A stretch of DNA of 28,177 bases from a virus. Of the stretch, positions 1 through 7,100 are shown one piece after another. Below the pieces are notes generated by a model, which saw nothing but the letters and a program-made list of their open reading frames with translations, was not told the DNA's origin and searched no databases. Each line of letters starts with the position of its first letter. The first letter of the stretch is position 1. The translations under genes and the position numbers were made by a program. The stretch is taken from positions 1 through 28,177 of IMG/VR virus record IMGVR_UViG_3300032011_000088; one strand, written 5' to 3'.

Positions 1-167
1 CTAAGATACCAGAAGAGATCGCTAAGCAGATCGAAGCTTACTATGACAAGCAGACTCAAGACAAAGACGATGCTATCAACAACGATCTTTTGAAGGACCA
101 GCACCCAAGTATGCCAATCAATCAAGAGAGGCAGACTCGTGTAACTTTTGGTGGTACAAAGAAATAG
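1..167 (+). CDS. C-terminal fragment of an unidentified phage gene
   Basis: The frame beginning at base 3 is open from the window edge to a TAG at 165-167, giving about 54 residues. The fragment is charged and hydrophilic (Lys/Asp/Glu/Gln rich) and ends in TFGGTKK. Its position directly upstream of the capsid genes suggests a portal, scaffold or protease tail, because those genes normally precede the major capsid gene, but no diagnostic motif remains. Leu is encoded by CTT/TTG and Gln by CAG several times, slightly less A+T-biased than the downstream small genes. The start lies outside the window. Identity is unknown; that it is a real coding end is likely from the uninterrupted frame and the 92-base gap before the next start. 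Confidence 0.6.
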   Translation, partial: KIPEEIAKQIEAYYDKQTQDKDDAINNDLLKDQHPSMPINQERQTRVTFGGTKK

Positions 168-207
168 TCTTATAACAATTTCTAAGTCCAACAAAATATA
201 TTAACCA

Positions 208-238
208 GAACTGGAGGCCGTTTCACGACGGCAGGTTC
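208..238 (+). promoter_or_regulatory. 5'-leader hairpin before the capsid accessory gene
   Basis: GCCGT (217-221) pairs with ACGGC (228-232) around a 6-base loop, and GAAC (208-211) can pair with GTTC (235-238) outside an internal loop. No T-run follows, so it is not a classical terminator. It lies 22 bases upstream of the ATG at 260, whose AAGG-type ribosome site starts near 246. It may stabilise the mRNA or modulate translation. The stem is short, so chance is possible. Confidence 0.35.
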
Positions 239-259
239 ATAAGTAAAAGGAAAACAAAT

Positions 260-931
260 ATGGCTAATACAAATACAGCTGGATTTGGATTAAGACAGAA
301 CATGACAGTTGGAAGTACTCCAGCTACAGGTGGTCAGTCTGAATTTTCAGTCCAGTCTTTGAGTACACTACCAAATGCTATGTATAAAGGCGATCCTGTT
401 GGTTACCAAACAACTGCTGGAGCTCACGGAGCTACAGTTGGTTTCATACAAGACATCACATTCAATGCAGCAAACGATGACACCTCTACAGGTGCAGCGT
501 GGACTTCTGCATTAGCACCAATCGTTGGTGTAATGAATGGAGCGTTTTGGGTAGACAACAATACTTCAACACCAACATGGAGCAATTCTGTTCCTGCTGG
601 AACTGTTGCAGGTACTGACTACAATACAGGAACAGCTTATATAACAGCGTTTGTAAACACTAACCCCGATCAAGAATACACAGTAAGATGTTCAGCAGCA
701 TTAACTCCTGGGTTCACAGAACAAGGAGCTGCAGAAGCTTACAATTTAATTGATCAACCCGCTAGCGGTCAAATTAACGGACTTTCAGCTGCAACTTTAA
801 GTGCAGGTGCGAACGTTAATAACGGAGCATTATACGTTAACAAATCAGCAGGAGTCCCAGGTCAAACTGAAGACGCTGCAGGTTATGACGTTGTTGTTTC
901 TTTTAATCCTGGCGCGTTCTTATACAACTAA
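260..931 (+). CDS. putative capsid accessory/decoration protein
   Basis: 223 residues, Ala/Thr/Asn/Gly rich, with no membrane segment or signal peptide and few charged residues. This is the usual composition of beta-rich virion surface proteins. It sits immediately before the major capsid gene, with a 22-base gap, a position often held by head decoration or capsid-stabilising proteins. The N-terminus (GFGLRQNMTVGSTPATGG) and the stretch near residues 41-50 (MYKGDPVGYQ) read like the opening of a small beta-barrel. The ATG at 260 is preceded by AAAAGGAAAAC, a usable ribosome site. Function is inferred from position and composition; no catalytic motif is visible. Alternatives are a minor head protein or head fibre. 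Confidence 0.6.
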   Translation: MANTNTAGFGLRQNMTVGSTPATGGQSEFSVQSLSTLPNAMYKGDPVGYQTTAGAHGATVGFIQDITFNAANDDTSTGAAWTSALAPIVGVMNGAFWVDNNTSTPTWSNSVPAGTVAGTDYNTGTAYITAFVNTNPDQEYTVRCSAALTPGFTEQGAAEAYNLIDQPASGQINGLSAATLSAGANVNNGALYVNKSAGVPGQTEDAAGYDVVVSFNPGAFLYN

Positions 932-953
932 TAGAATAAGGAGATAAATAACT

Positions 954-1859
954 ATGGCAATATCAAGAGCACAACTAGTTAAAGAACTAGAACCTGGTTT
1001 GAATGCTTTATTCGGACTAGAGTATAAATCGTATGCTAACGAGCATGCTGAAATTTTTGACACAGAATCATCTGACAGAGCTTTCGAAGAAGAAGTGATG
1101 TTATCTGGTTTTGCAAATGCAGCAGTTAAACCTGAAGGCCAAGGCGTTCAGTTTGATGATGCACAAGAAACTTTCACAGCACGTTACACTAACGAAACAA
1201 TCGCATTAGCGTTTGCAATCACAGAAGAAGCTATCGAAGATAACTTGTATGACAGACTTGCGTCTAGATATACAAAAGCGTTAGCAAGATCTATGGCAAA
1301 CACTAAGCAAGTTAAGGCAGCAGCAGTATTGAACAATGGTTTCAATGCATCATTTGCTGGTGGTGATGGAAAAGCATTATTTGCTACAGATCACCCAACT
1401 ATTGCTGGTTCATTTAAAAATGAATTAGACACTGGAGCTGATCTTAATGAAACTTCATTAGAACAAGCATTGATCGATATCGGTCAAATGACTGATGAAA
1501 GAGGCCTAAAAATTGCGGCTAGAGGAATGAAATTAATTATTCCTTCTGAGCTTCAGTTTACTGCTGACAGACTGATGAAGTCTGAAGGTAGAACAGGTAC
1601 AGCAGATAACGACATTAACGCAATAAGAAATATGGGGATGATTCCTCAAGGTTACACTGTTAACCATTTCTTAACAAATGCAAAAAAATGGTTCGTTAAA
1701 ACTGATGTTCCTAATGGTCTAAAACATTTTGTTAGATCACCTATCAAAACTTCTATGGAAGGCGACTTTGATACGGGTAACGTAAGATACAAAGCAAGAG
1801 AAAGATATGTTTTTGGATTCTCTGATCCAAGAGGCATATTCGGATCTGACGCTACGTAA
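954..1859 (+). CDS. major capsid protein, Mu gpT-like
   Basis: 301 residues, matching the usual size of Mu-type gpT major head subunits (HK97-fold). Recognisable family features are the N-terminal MAISRAQLVKELEPGLNALF, a central helix around residues 95-130 running DNLYDRLASRYTKALARSMA and then NTKQVKAAAVLNNGF, the LFATDHP signature near residues 141-147, and a C-terminal beta region ending FGFSDPRGIFGSDAT. No N-terminal delta-domain or protease region is obvious, so processing, if any, is limited. The start has AAGGAG (937-942) upstream. It would form the icosahedral shell, with the preceding gene as a likely partner. A strong intrinsic terminator follows directly, consistent with a separately controlled, highly expressed capsid mRNA. 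Family assignment is from remembered motifs, not a search. Confidence 0.9.
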   Translation: MAISRAQLVKELEPGLNALFGLEYKSYANEHAEIFDTESSDRAFEEEVMLSGFANAAVKPEGQGVQFDDAQETFTARYTNETIALAFAITEEAIEDNLYDRLASRYTKALARSMANTKQVKAAAVLNNGFNASFAGGDGKALFATDHPTIAGSFKNELDTGADLNETSLEQALIDIGQMTDERGLKIAARGMKLIIPSELQFTADRLMKSEGRTGTADNDINAIRNMGMIPQGYTVNHFLTNAKKWFVKTDVPNGLKHFVRSPIKTSMEGDFDTGNVRYKARERYVFGFSDPRGIFGSDAT

Positions 1860-1872
1860 TAAATAATTAATT

Positions 1873-1903
1873 AGGGGCCGAACACAATTCGGCCCCTTTT
1901 TTT
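1873..1903 (+). terminator. intrinsic terminator after the major capsid gene
   Basis: A perfect 10-bp stem AGGGGCCGAA (1873-1882) / TTCGGCCCCT (1888-1897) closes a 5-base loop and is followed by seven T (1897-1903). This is a textbook rho-independent terminator 13 bases after the capsid stop. It should end or attenuate transcripts carrying the capsid genes. Confidence 0.92.
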
Positions 1904-1918
1904 AAATAAGGTGAGAAA

Positions 1919-2182
1919 ATGAGAAAATTCCTAGTAAAAATAAACGCCTATAAATATCACGCAGAATTTGAAGTTTTTGCGGAAGATAATGTTGAATCTA
2001 TTGAAAATTCAATAGTTGACAAACTAGGAGAAAAAGGTGTAAAGTGGGAATATCTTGGAGAAATGATGGATCCCAAGATAAAACGCATAACCTATGAGGA
2101 GGTTAGTGATGCAATCACATCTAAACGACCTGTACAAACAGAAAAAAGTACTGGATCTAGAATGGGAGCAGGAGCATCTTAA
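1919..2182 (+). CDS. small conserved-type hypothetical protein
   Basis: 87 residues. The N-terminal 60 residues look like a compact alpha/beta fold: a strand (KFLVKINAYKYHAEFEVFAE), a helix (NVESIENSIVDKLGEKG), then a strand (VKWEYLGEM). The tail after residue 70 is Ser/Thr/Gly rich and probably disordered. It starts 16 bases after the terminator T-run with AAGGTGAG upstream, so it depends on read-through or an unseen promoter. Its last 74 bases overlap the next gene in another frame. I do not recognise a family. Small genes here in marine phages are often head-completion or unknown proteins, but nothing in the sequence decides this. Confidence 0.6.
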   Translation: MRKFLVKINAYKYHAEFEVFAEDNVESIENSIVDKLGEKGVKWEYLGEMMDPKIKRITYEEVSDAITSKRPVQTEKSTGSRMGAGAS

Positions 2183-2327
2183 TGAGGGTAAGTATACTCT
2201 CGATATGGTTAGAATTGACAGAAAAGTCAGAGAAGTAATTAGCCATATAAAAATAGCAGAGGCTAAAAAAGAGCATCTGGTAAATAAGGTAGAAGACGCT
2301 GCCGCTCAAGTTTCTGTAGCTACTTAA
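2109..2327 (+). CDS. small coiled-coil hypothetical protein
   Basis: 72 residues from the ATG at 2109. I prefer this start over the in-frame ATG at 2094 because AGGAGG (2097-2102) lies 6 bases before 2109 and overlaps the upstream ATG. The product is highly charged and predicted mostly helical, with regular hydrophobic spacing and Lys/Glu runs (VREVISHIKIAEAKKEHLVN), so a coiled coil is likely. It overlaps the previous gene by 74 bases out of frame, implying translational coupling. No known function is recognisable; short coiled-coil proteins near capsid genes may be assembly chaperones or scaffolds, which is only a guess. Confidence 0.6.
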   Translation: MQSHLNDLYKQKKVLDLEWEQEHLNEGKYTLDMVRIDRKVREVISHIKIAEAKKEHLVNKVEDAAAQVSVAT

Positions 2328-2374
2328 TAAACAAAAGCTACAACGCAAAAATTGCACAAATACCGTGGGCTCTC

Positions 2375-2403
2375 TTGCACTCTACTAAAAAATCATATAT
2401 AAA
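2375..2403 (+). promoter_or_regulatory. candidate sigma70-like promoter
   Basis: TTGCAC (2375-2380) and TATAAA (2398-2403) are separated by 17 bases, each close to the TTGACA/TATAAT consensus. They lie in one of the longest non-coding gaps of the window (2328-2495). Transcription would begin near 2410 and give a leader of about 85 bases before the ATG at 2496. A+T-rich DNA produces such matches by chance, so the call rests on spacing and context. Confidence 0.5.
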
Positions 2404-2430
2404 CAACGTACTATACATTTAACAATAATT

Positions 2431-2472
2431 AGATGTAGACGCGTATAGTCGATTTCCCTAGGAACTACATTT
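2431..2472 (+). promoter_or_regulatory. inverted repeat in the leader of the 2496 gene
   Basis: ATGTAG (2433-2438) is complementary to CTACAT (2465-2470), extended by a G-U and an A-U pair to 8 bp around a 26-base loop. It lies between the candidate promoter and the AGGAGG ribosome site at about 2482-2487. It could be a leader RNA structure or a binding site. No T-run follows. Confidence 0.35.
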
Positions 2473-2495
2473 AAGATATCTAGGAGGATATTAAT

Positions 2496-3038
2496 ATGGC
2501 AAACACAACCTTTACAGGAAATGTCAGAGAAAACGGTGACGGTCTAAGAGATTCAGTCGCTGGTTCTATGGCAGCAACAGCAAACTTTCACATTGCTAAT
2601 ACTTTAACAGCAGGTGATGGAAGTGTGCAAAAATCAGAAACAGACACTACACAAGTAATTTTACCAAAAGGTGCTGTCGTTTACAAAGTTGTAATTTGGG
2701 ACGGCGTAGCAGCAGCTGGTGGAGCAATGGATATTGGATTTACTCCAATTGTCACTGGTCTTGCAGTTGCAGATCCAGATGCATTTGCAGATGGAATCGC
2801 AGTTGATGCAAAAGCAGAAACAGCAGCAGTAGGTGCTGGTGGAACTGCAGGAGCTTACTTAGGTGGTAAAAGTGACATCGTTAACGGTGTTGAAAAAGGA
2901 CCAGCTATTGTAAATCCAGCAGGTCAAAGAGAACAAGTAATTGTTACTCACACTGCAAGTGCTTCACAAGCCGGTTCTGCAAGTGGTACTTTGTACTATT
3001 TTGTTGCAGACGAAAAAGACGGCGCTGAGTCAGCGTAA
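2496..3038 (+). CDS. putative virion structural protein, Ala/Gly-rich beta protein
   Basis: 180 residues, rich in Ala, Gly, Thr and Val, with few aromatics and no membrane segment. The segment VILPKGAVVYKVVIWDG (about residues 54-70) followed by MDIGFTPIVTGL resembles the core of small phage head or tail decoration proteins, in which a proline/lysine turn leads into long strands. The C-terminus has another strand-rich stretch (REQVIVTHTASA, then GTLYYFVAD) and an acidic tail. A strong AGGAGG precedes the ATG. It has its own candidate promoter and leader and is followed by a UUCG hairpin, suggesting abundant, separately tuned expression, as for a decoration protein. Exact role is unproven. Confidence 0.6.
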   Translation: MANTTFTGNVRENGDGLRDSVAGSMAATANFHIANTLTAGDGSVQKSETDTTQVILPKGAVVYKVVIWDGVAAAGGAMDIGFTPIVTGLAVADPDAFADGIAVDAKAETAAVGAGGTAGAYLGGKSDIVNGVEKGPAIVNPAGQREQVIVTHTASASQAGSASGTLYYFVADEKDGAESA

Positions 3039-3050
3039 TTAAATAATTAA

Positions 3051-3070
3051 GTGTGGGCTTCGGCCCACAC
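3051..3070 (+). terminator. UUCG-capped hairpin between structural genes
   Basis: A perfect 8-bp stem GTGTGGGC (3051-3058) / GCCCACAC (3063-3070) is closed by a C(UUCG)G tetraloop, an exceptionally stable RNA loop. No T-run follows, only ACTAATTTAA, so it may act as a weak or factor-dependent terminator, or as a 3'-end stabiliser protecting the upstream mRNA. Confidence 0.7.
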
Positions 3071-3095
3071 ACTAATTTAACAGGAGAAAATAATT

Positions 3096-3389
3096 ATGAG
3101 TACATATCCAGTAGATATAAAAGCTAAAAGGATAACAAGTACTGCAGCTAATCAAGAAATTTTTGCAGGTCCTGCAAGAATTTTAGGTTTTTCTGCAAAC
3201 TGTACAGCAGGTGCCGGAACTATAGATTTAGAAGACAATGGAACTTCTTTAGCAGTTTGGGGAACACCAGACGGCTCTTCAGAGCCAATGGTTTATAATG
3301 TTACTTTACCTGGTACAGGTATTAAATGTGATACTAAACCAACGGTAAGTTTAACAACTATTGCTGATGTAACATTCTACTACGGCTAG
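3096..3389 (+). CDS. small beta-sandwich-like virion protein
   Basis: 97 residues, strand-rich, with no catalytic motif. The pattern ARILGFSANCTAGAGTIDLE ... LPGTGIKCDTKPTVSLT ... DVTFYYG is what I associate with short single-domain phage structural proteins in which alternating strands end in an aromatic tail. It starts after AGGAG and is followed 8 bases later by the cupredoxin/adaptor gene, so it belongs to the head-tail joining block. It broadly resembles the small beta proteins at 6769-7092 and 18325-18669 in size and layout, though not closely in sequence. A role as head-closure, decoration or tail subunit is inferred. Confidence 0.55.
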   Translation: MSTYPVDIKAKRITSTAANQEIFAGPARILGFSANCTAGAGTIDLEDNGTSLAVWGTPDGSSEPMVYNVTLPGTGIKCDTKPTVSLTTIADVTFYYG

Positions 3390-3397
3390 GAAATTAA

Positions 3398-4525
3398 ATG
3401 GCGACTATTACTTACACAGTTACGGTTGCAACTGGTACTAACCAATATAGTGCTAACGCAAATAAGTTCTATATAAACGGAGAAGTTAGTCCCGTTTTAG
3501 AACTTCAAGAAGGTAACACCTATAAATTTGATCAATCAGATTCTACGAATGGAACTGGTGGGGCACATCCTTTAAGATTTTCAGCAACAGCAAACGGAAC
3601 TTGGGGAACTCCTCCTGGAGGTACAGCAGGAACAGGAGTAGAATATACTACAGGTGTAACAACTAATGGAACTCCTGGAACCGCAGGAGCTTACACTCAA
3701 ATTGTGGTTGCTCCCGTAGCAACTACCGGCGCTCCAGTTTTATTTTATTATTGTTCTAATCATTCAGGCATGGGTAATACTGCCTTAACTACTCCTCCAA
3801 CTTCAGGTGAAACATTTTTTAATCCAACAATGGATGAAGTAATAGAAGAAGCTTTTGAAAGAACAAGTATGAGAGGAACACGAACTGGTTTTCAATTAAG
3901 ATCAGCAAGACGTTCTTTAAATATTATGTTTCAAGAATGGGCTAACAGAGGCGTTCATTTATGGAAAGTAAAATTAGCTAAAGTACCTTTAGTACAAGGA
4001 CAAGCTGAATATAGTTTTGCAACAGATTCTACAAATTTTCCAAATGATTTAGATGAAGTTTTAGAAGCTTATTATAGAAATAATTCGGAACCAACAGCTC
4101 CTCAAGATATTGCACTTACAAAAATAGATAGATCAGCTTATTCTCAAACACCTAATAAATTAGCACAAGGTACACCTTCACAATATTATGCACAAAGAAA
4201 ATTAAATCCAAGTATATTTTTATATACAACACCTAGTGCCAGTGTATCAGATGCAACCACACCAAGTAATTATCAATTTTGTTTTTATTACATGGCACGA
4301 ATTCAAGATACAGGTGCTTACACTAACACAGCAGATGTTGTTAATAGATTTTATCCATGTATGATGTCAGGACTTGCTTATTATTTAAGTTTAAAATTTG
4401 ATCCTGAAAGAACACCAGCATTGGAAAGAACTTATGAGAGTGAAATGTTAAGAGCACTTGATGCAGATAATCAAGGTACATCTAGTTTCATTTCACCACA
4501 AACATTTTATGGGGATGGTGTATAA
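3398..4525 (+). CDS. cupredoxin-like domain fused to a head-tail adaptor (P22 gp4-like)
   Basis: 375 residues in two parts. Residues 1-130 look like a cupredoxin-type beta barrel: YTVTV start, TYKFDQSD strand, His57 in AHPLRFS, and the C-terminal loop YYCSNHSGMGN supplying Cys119, His122 and Met125. That is the His/Cys/His/Met set of a type 1 copper site, although the Cys-to-Met loop is shorter than in plastocyanin. Residues from about 140 resemble P22 gp4-like adaptor/tail accessory proteins, with helices (MDEVIEEAFERTSMRG, then SARRSLNIMFQEWANRGVHL) and a C-terminal helical region. Such proteins form the dodecameric ring under the portal. Similar CSNHSGMG domains occur in marine phage virion proteins as I recall them. 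Whether copper binds is unknown. The stop overlaps the next start (TAATG). Confidence 0.7.
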   Translation: MATITYTVTVATGTNQYSANANKFYINGEVSPVLELQEGNTYKFDQSDSTNGTGGAHPLRFSATANGTWGTPPGGTAGTGVEYTTGVTTNGTPGTAGAYTQIVVAPVATTGAPVLFYYCSNHSGMGNTALTTPPTSGETFFNPTMDEVIEEAFERTSMRGTRTGFQLRSARRSLNIMFQEWANRGVHLWKVKLAKVPLVQGQAEYSFATDSTNFPNDLDEVLEAYYRNNSEPTAPQDIALTKIDRSAYSQTPNKLAQGTPSQYYAQRKLNPSIFLYTTPSASVSDATTPSNYQFCFYYMARIQDTGAYTNTADVVNRFYPCMMSGLAYYLSLKFDPERTPALERTYESEMLRALDADNQGTSSFISPQTFYGDGV

Positions 4526-5148
4526 TGGGTGGCTACGCACGAGGAAAAAATGCTTTAGCAATTTCTGACAGATCAGGAATGAGATTTCCATATTCTGAAA
4601 TGGTTAGAGAATGGAATGGTTCATTAGTTCATTACTCAGAATTTGAAGCTAAACAACCTCAACTTGATCCTAAACCAGTTGGTTCTGATCCACAAGCTTT
4701 ATGGAATCCAAGACCACAAAGATCATCAACATCAGTTTTAATTTTATTAGATAACAATCCGTTTACTTCTATTAAGTATGGTGGAACAACTTATGTAAAT
4801 GTTTATTCCGAAGATCATCAAAGAAAAGCCGGAGACGTAGTAAGATTTAGAGGTTTCCCTGAGGTTATTACAGCAGGAACAGGTGGAGCAGATGCATATA
4901 ACTTACAACAATTTAGAGAAATTCAAACATTTGATAATGTAAGTGATTTAAATAATGCTAATGGTTTTACCATAGCTTTAGGTCAAATAAATTCTGCAGG
5001 AGTTGTAACAGGAGCTACTACTAATGATTCTCTTACAGATCCAATAAATTATTTTTATATAACAAGTACTAGCACTGCAACTCAAGGTGATATACAAGGA
5101 GGAGGACCCGGATGTTCCGCAGGTCCCGTAACATTAAAGGCATTATAA
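4525..5148 (+). CDS. conserved marine-phage tail/connector structural protein
   Basis: 207 residues. The N-terminus reads GGYARGKNALAISDRSGMRF and then SEMVREWNGSLV, a pattern I recall as conserved in uncultured marine and SAR11 phage structural proteins of unassigned role. Residues 40-60 are proline/charge rich (KQPQLDPKPVGSDPQALW), followed by a beta domain at about 70-120 (VYSEDHQRKAGDVVRFRGF) and a Gly/Thr-rich C-terminus. It starts at the last base of the preceding stop and ends 1 base before the second adaptor gene, so it is translated with both adaptors and probably forms part of the same head-tail joint. The exact function is not known. Confidence 0.6.
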   Translation: MGGYARGKNALAISDRSGMRFPYSEMVREWNGSLVHYSEFEAKQPQLDPKPVGSDPQALWNPRPQRSSTSVLILLDNNPFTSIKYGGTTYVNVYSEDHQRKAGDVVRFRGFPEVITAGTGGADAYNLQQFREIQTFDNVSDLNNANGFTIALGQINSAGVVTGATTNDSLTDPINYFYITSTSTATQGDIQGGGPGCSAGPVTLKAL

Positions 5149-5149
5149 T

Positions 5150-5851
5150 ATGGCATATACATTATCAAATTTAGAAACAGACATTAGAAACTATACAGAA
5201 GTAGATAGCACAGTATTTAGTTCTGCTATTTTAAACCCTATTATTAAAAATGCAGAAAACAAAATTTATAGAGAAGTAGATTCAGACGAAGAAAGATTTT
5301 ATGCTACATCAAATACGATTGTAGATAATAGATATGTAACAATTCCATCTGATTTAAGATTTATTAGATATGTACAATTAACAAATACTAATGGAGATCA
5401 ATTTTATTTAGAACAAAGAGATACAAGTTTTATGGCTGAATATTATGCAACACCAAGCACTCAAGCGGTAGGAATTCCTAAATACTACGGAAATTGGGAT
5501 ACTACTTATTGGGTTATCGCTCCTACGCCTGATAAAACTTATAAAATTACATTGGCTTATAATAAAGAGCCTGTAAGCATTACGGATACCGTCAACCCCA
5601 CAGGCACACCTGCTGCTACAAATGGAACTTACCTGTCGAATAAATATCAGGATTTACTTTTGTACGCATGTCTGGTAAATGCATATGGATACTTGAAAGG
5701 GCCGCAGGATATGATACAATACTATAATCAGGCTTATGAAAAAGCTCTGATGTCGTATGCGATTGAACAACAAGGTCGAAGACGCAGAGATGAATATCAA
5801 GATGGAGTTATTCGTACTCAATTAAAATCCGAATCCCCATCAAGTTATTAA
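5150..5851 (+). CDS. phage adaptor / tail connector protein (gp11 or gp4-like)
   Basis: 233 residues. The N-terminus (MAYTLSNLETDIRNYTEVDS and NPIIKNAENKIYREV) is the helical pair typical of phage adaptor proteins that dock on the portal. It is followed by a strand (YVTIPSDLRFIRYVQL) and the ITLAYNKEP sheet, with a long C-terminal helical region (YQDLLLYACLVNAYGYLKGP) and a charged tail. This is the second adaptor-type protein in the block and would form the tail ring above the nozzle. Codon use changes within the gene: up to about 5560 nearly all Leu is TTA and Gln CAA, while beyond it CTG, TTG and CAG appear. The family call is from pattern memory. Confidence 0.72.
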   Translation: MAYTLSNLETDIRNYTEVDSTVFSSAILNPIIKNAENKIYREVDSDEERFYATSNTIVDNRYVTIPSDLRFIRYVQLTNTNGDQFYLEQRDTSFMAEYYATPSTQAVGIPKYYGNWDTTYWVIAPTPDKTYKITLAYNKEPVSITDTVNPTGTPAATNGTYLSNKYQDLLLYACLVNAYGYLKGPQDMIQYYNQAYEKALMSYAIEQQGRRRRDEYQDGVIRTQLKSESPSSY

Positions 5852-5872
5852 TAATTAAGGAGAAAAAATAAA

Positions 5873-6355
5873 ATGGCAAATATAGTACCTTACTCGTTCC
5901 CAGTAGAACTGTTGAAAGGAAATCATGACTTTGTAAATGACACTTACACTATTTCGTTGTACACAGAAAATGGTGGAAATGTTGGAGCTTACACTGTTAA
6001 TAGCACAGTTGCATTATTAGGACCGTCTGGTGGTGGAGCACCTAATTATGAAGTTGCTACAACAGGTGGAACTCAATACGCTGCACAAAATTTAGCAGGT
6101 AATGCAGTTTCAAATGTTGCAGACTATGCAACAGTTGATTTCAGTCCGGATCCCGTTTGGGGTTCACCAACACCAGCTACTTTTACAGCAAGAGGCGCAG
6201 CGATTTATAATCTAAGTGATACAAATAAATTGGTTGTAATTTTAGATTTTGGAGCAGATTTTTCTTGTTCTAATGGAACATTTACAGTTACTTTCCCAGC
6301 ACCAACTGCAGGAACACCTTCTGGAGCTGATGCTTTGTTAAGTATTAATTCGTAA
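5873..6355 (+). CDS. putative tail/fibre accessory beta protein
   Basis: 160 residues with an opening (PYSFPVELLKGNHDF then DTYTISLYTENG) that matches a widespread small phage protein type whose members start F-K-VELLKG-HDF, followed by a beta sandwich. The C-terminus has an alternation of strands (LVVILDFGADFSCSNGTFTV) and a Pro/Ala tail. No enzyme motif, signal peptide or membrane segment is present. It is preceded by AAGGAG and sits between the adaptor and a second small tail protein. I infer a virion role, perhaps at the tail or fibre attachment, by neighbourhood; the family has no assigned function that I know of. Confidence 0.55.
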   Translation: MANIVPYSFPVELLKGNHDFVNDTYTISLYTENGGNVGAYTVNSTVALLGPSGGGAPNYEVATTGGTQYAAQNLAGNAVSNVADYATVDFSPDPVWGSPTPATFTARGAAIYNLSDTNKLVVILDFGADFSCSNGTFTVTFPAPTAGTPSGADALLSINS

Positions 6356-6371
6356 TAGGAGTAAAAAATAA

Positions 6372-6755
6372 ATGGCGTTAGTAATAAATGATAGAGTTAA
6401 AGAATCTAGTTCTACTTCAGGAACTGGTGCGTTCGCACTAGCTGGTTTCGTACAAGGTTTTGAAACTTTTGCAGCAGGTATTGGAAACAATAATGAAACT
6501 TACTATGCCGCTTATGAAGATGGTACAAATAATTGGGAAGTCGGAAGAGGAACTTTAGATGCAACCAGTGCAAATCTTGCACGAACAGAAGTCATCACTA
6601 GTTCTAATTCAGACGCAGCAGTAAATTTTACTGGTAATACATTAGATGTATTTTGTACATTGCCCGCAAGTAAGGCAGTATATTTAGATGCAGCAGGTAG
6701 TCCAGTAGGAGCAGCAAGCTCCGGTTTTGCTTTAGCAATGGCCGTGGCATTATAG
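6372..6755 (+). CDS. small tail protein of the DRVKE(T/S)-type family
   Basis: 127 residues. The opening INDRVKESSSTSGTGAFALA followed by GFETFAAGIG and NETYYAAYEDGTNNWEVGRG, then LARTEVITSSN, is a layout common in phage tail or receptor-binding modules: a small beta domain with a conserved W-E-V-G-xG and an L-R-x-x-V-x-x-SSN turn. The C-terminus is Ala-rich and short. It follows the 5873 gene by 16 bases after TAGGAG. It probably forms a small head/tail decoration or fibre-base subunit. The role is inferred from the family pattern and neighbours. Confidence 0.6.
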   Translation: MALVINDRVKESSSTSGTGAFALAGFVQGFETFAAGIGNNNETYYAAYEDGTNNWEVGRGTLDATSANLARTEVITSSNSDAAVNFTGNTLDVFCTLPASKAVYLDAAGSPVGAASSGFALAMAVAL

Positions 6756-6768
6756 ATAGGAAAAAAAT

Positions 6769-7092
6769 ATGGCACAAAATTTTAGAAACGATTTACAATC
6801 AGCCGTTGGAACAGGTGAAGCTACACTTGTAACTGGAGCTAATTATGATGCAGTTATTGGAATTAGATGTTGTAATATTTTAACTTCTACAATTGAAGTT
6901 GATGTTTACATTGTTAATAGTGGAAATAAATACCTTGCAAAAGGTGTTGTAATTCCACCAAATTCTGCAATCGAATTAATCCAAGGCGGAGCTAAAATTG
7001 TTTTAAAATCAGGTGATGTATTGAAAGCAGTATCAAATACAGCAAGTAGTTTAGATATTGTTACTTCATATATTAACCAAATTAGTTCGTAG
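6769..7092 (+). CDS. small single-domain beta virion protein
   Basis: 107 residues arranged as alternating strands and turns: ATLVTGANYDAVIGIRCC, then EVDVYIVNSGNKYL, GVVIPPNSAIELIQGGAKIV, LKSGDVLKAVSN and SLDIVTSYINQ. This is the pattern of a small phage beta-sandwich in which a proline/asparagine turn precedes a strand and an SGD-like turn precedes the last sheet. The same pattern recurs at 18325-18669 (VPSNSRAIV, LENEVLQVTA, LHVVASILEI). No catalytic motif is visible. Located in the tail block, it is most likely a trimeric or ring-forming accessory protein. Confidence 0.55.
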   Translation: MAQNFRNDLQSAVGTGEATLVTGANYDAVIGIRCCNILTSTIEVDVYIVNSGNKYLAKGVVIPPNSAIELIQGGAKIVLKSGDVLKAVSNTASSLDIVTSYINQISS

Positions 7093-7100
7093 GAGGAATT

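Noticed and set aside
2094-2108. Upstream ATG at 2094 for the small coiled-coil gene
   Set aside because: AGGAGG at 2097-2102 lies downstream of that ATG and is correctly placed for 2109.
2328-2495. tRNA or T7-type phage promoter in the non-coding gap
   Set aside because: No cloverleaf or T-loop sequence is seen, and there is no convincing match to a T7-like promoter; only a sigma70-like element and an inverted repeat remain.
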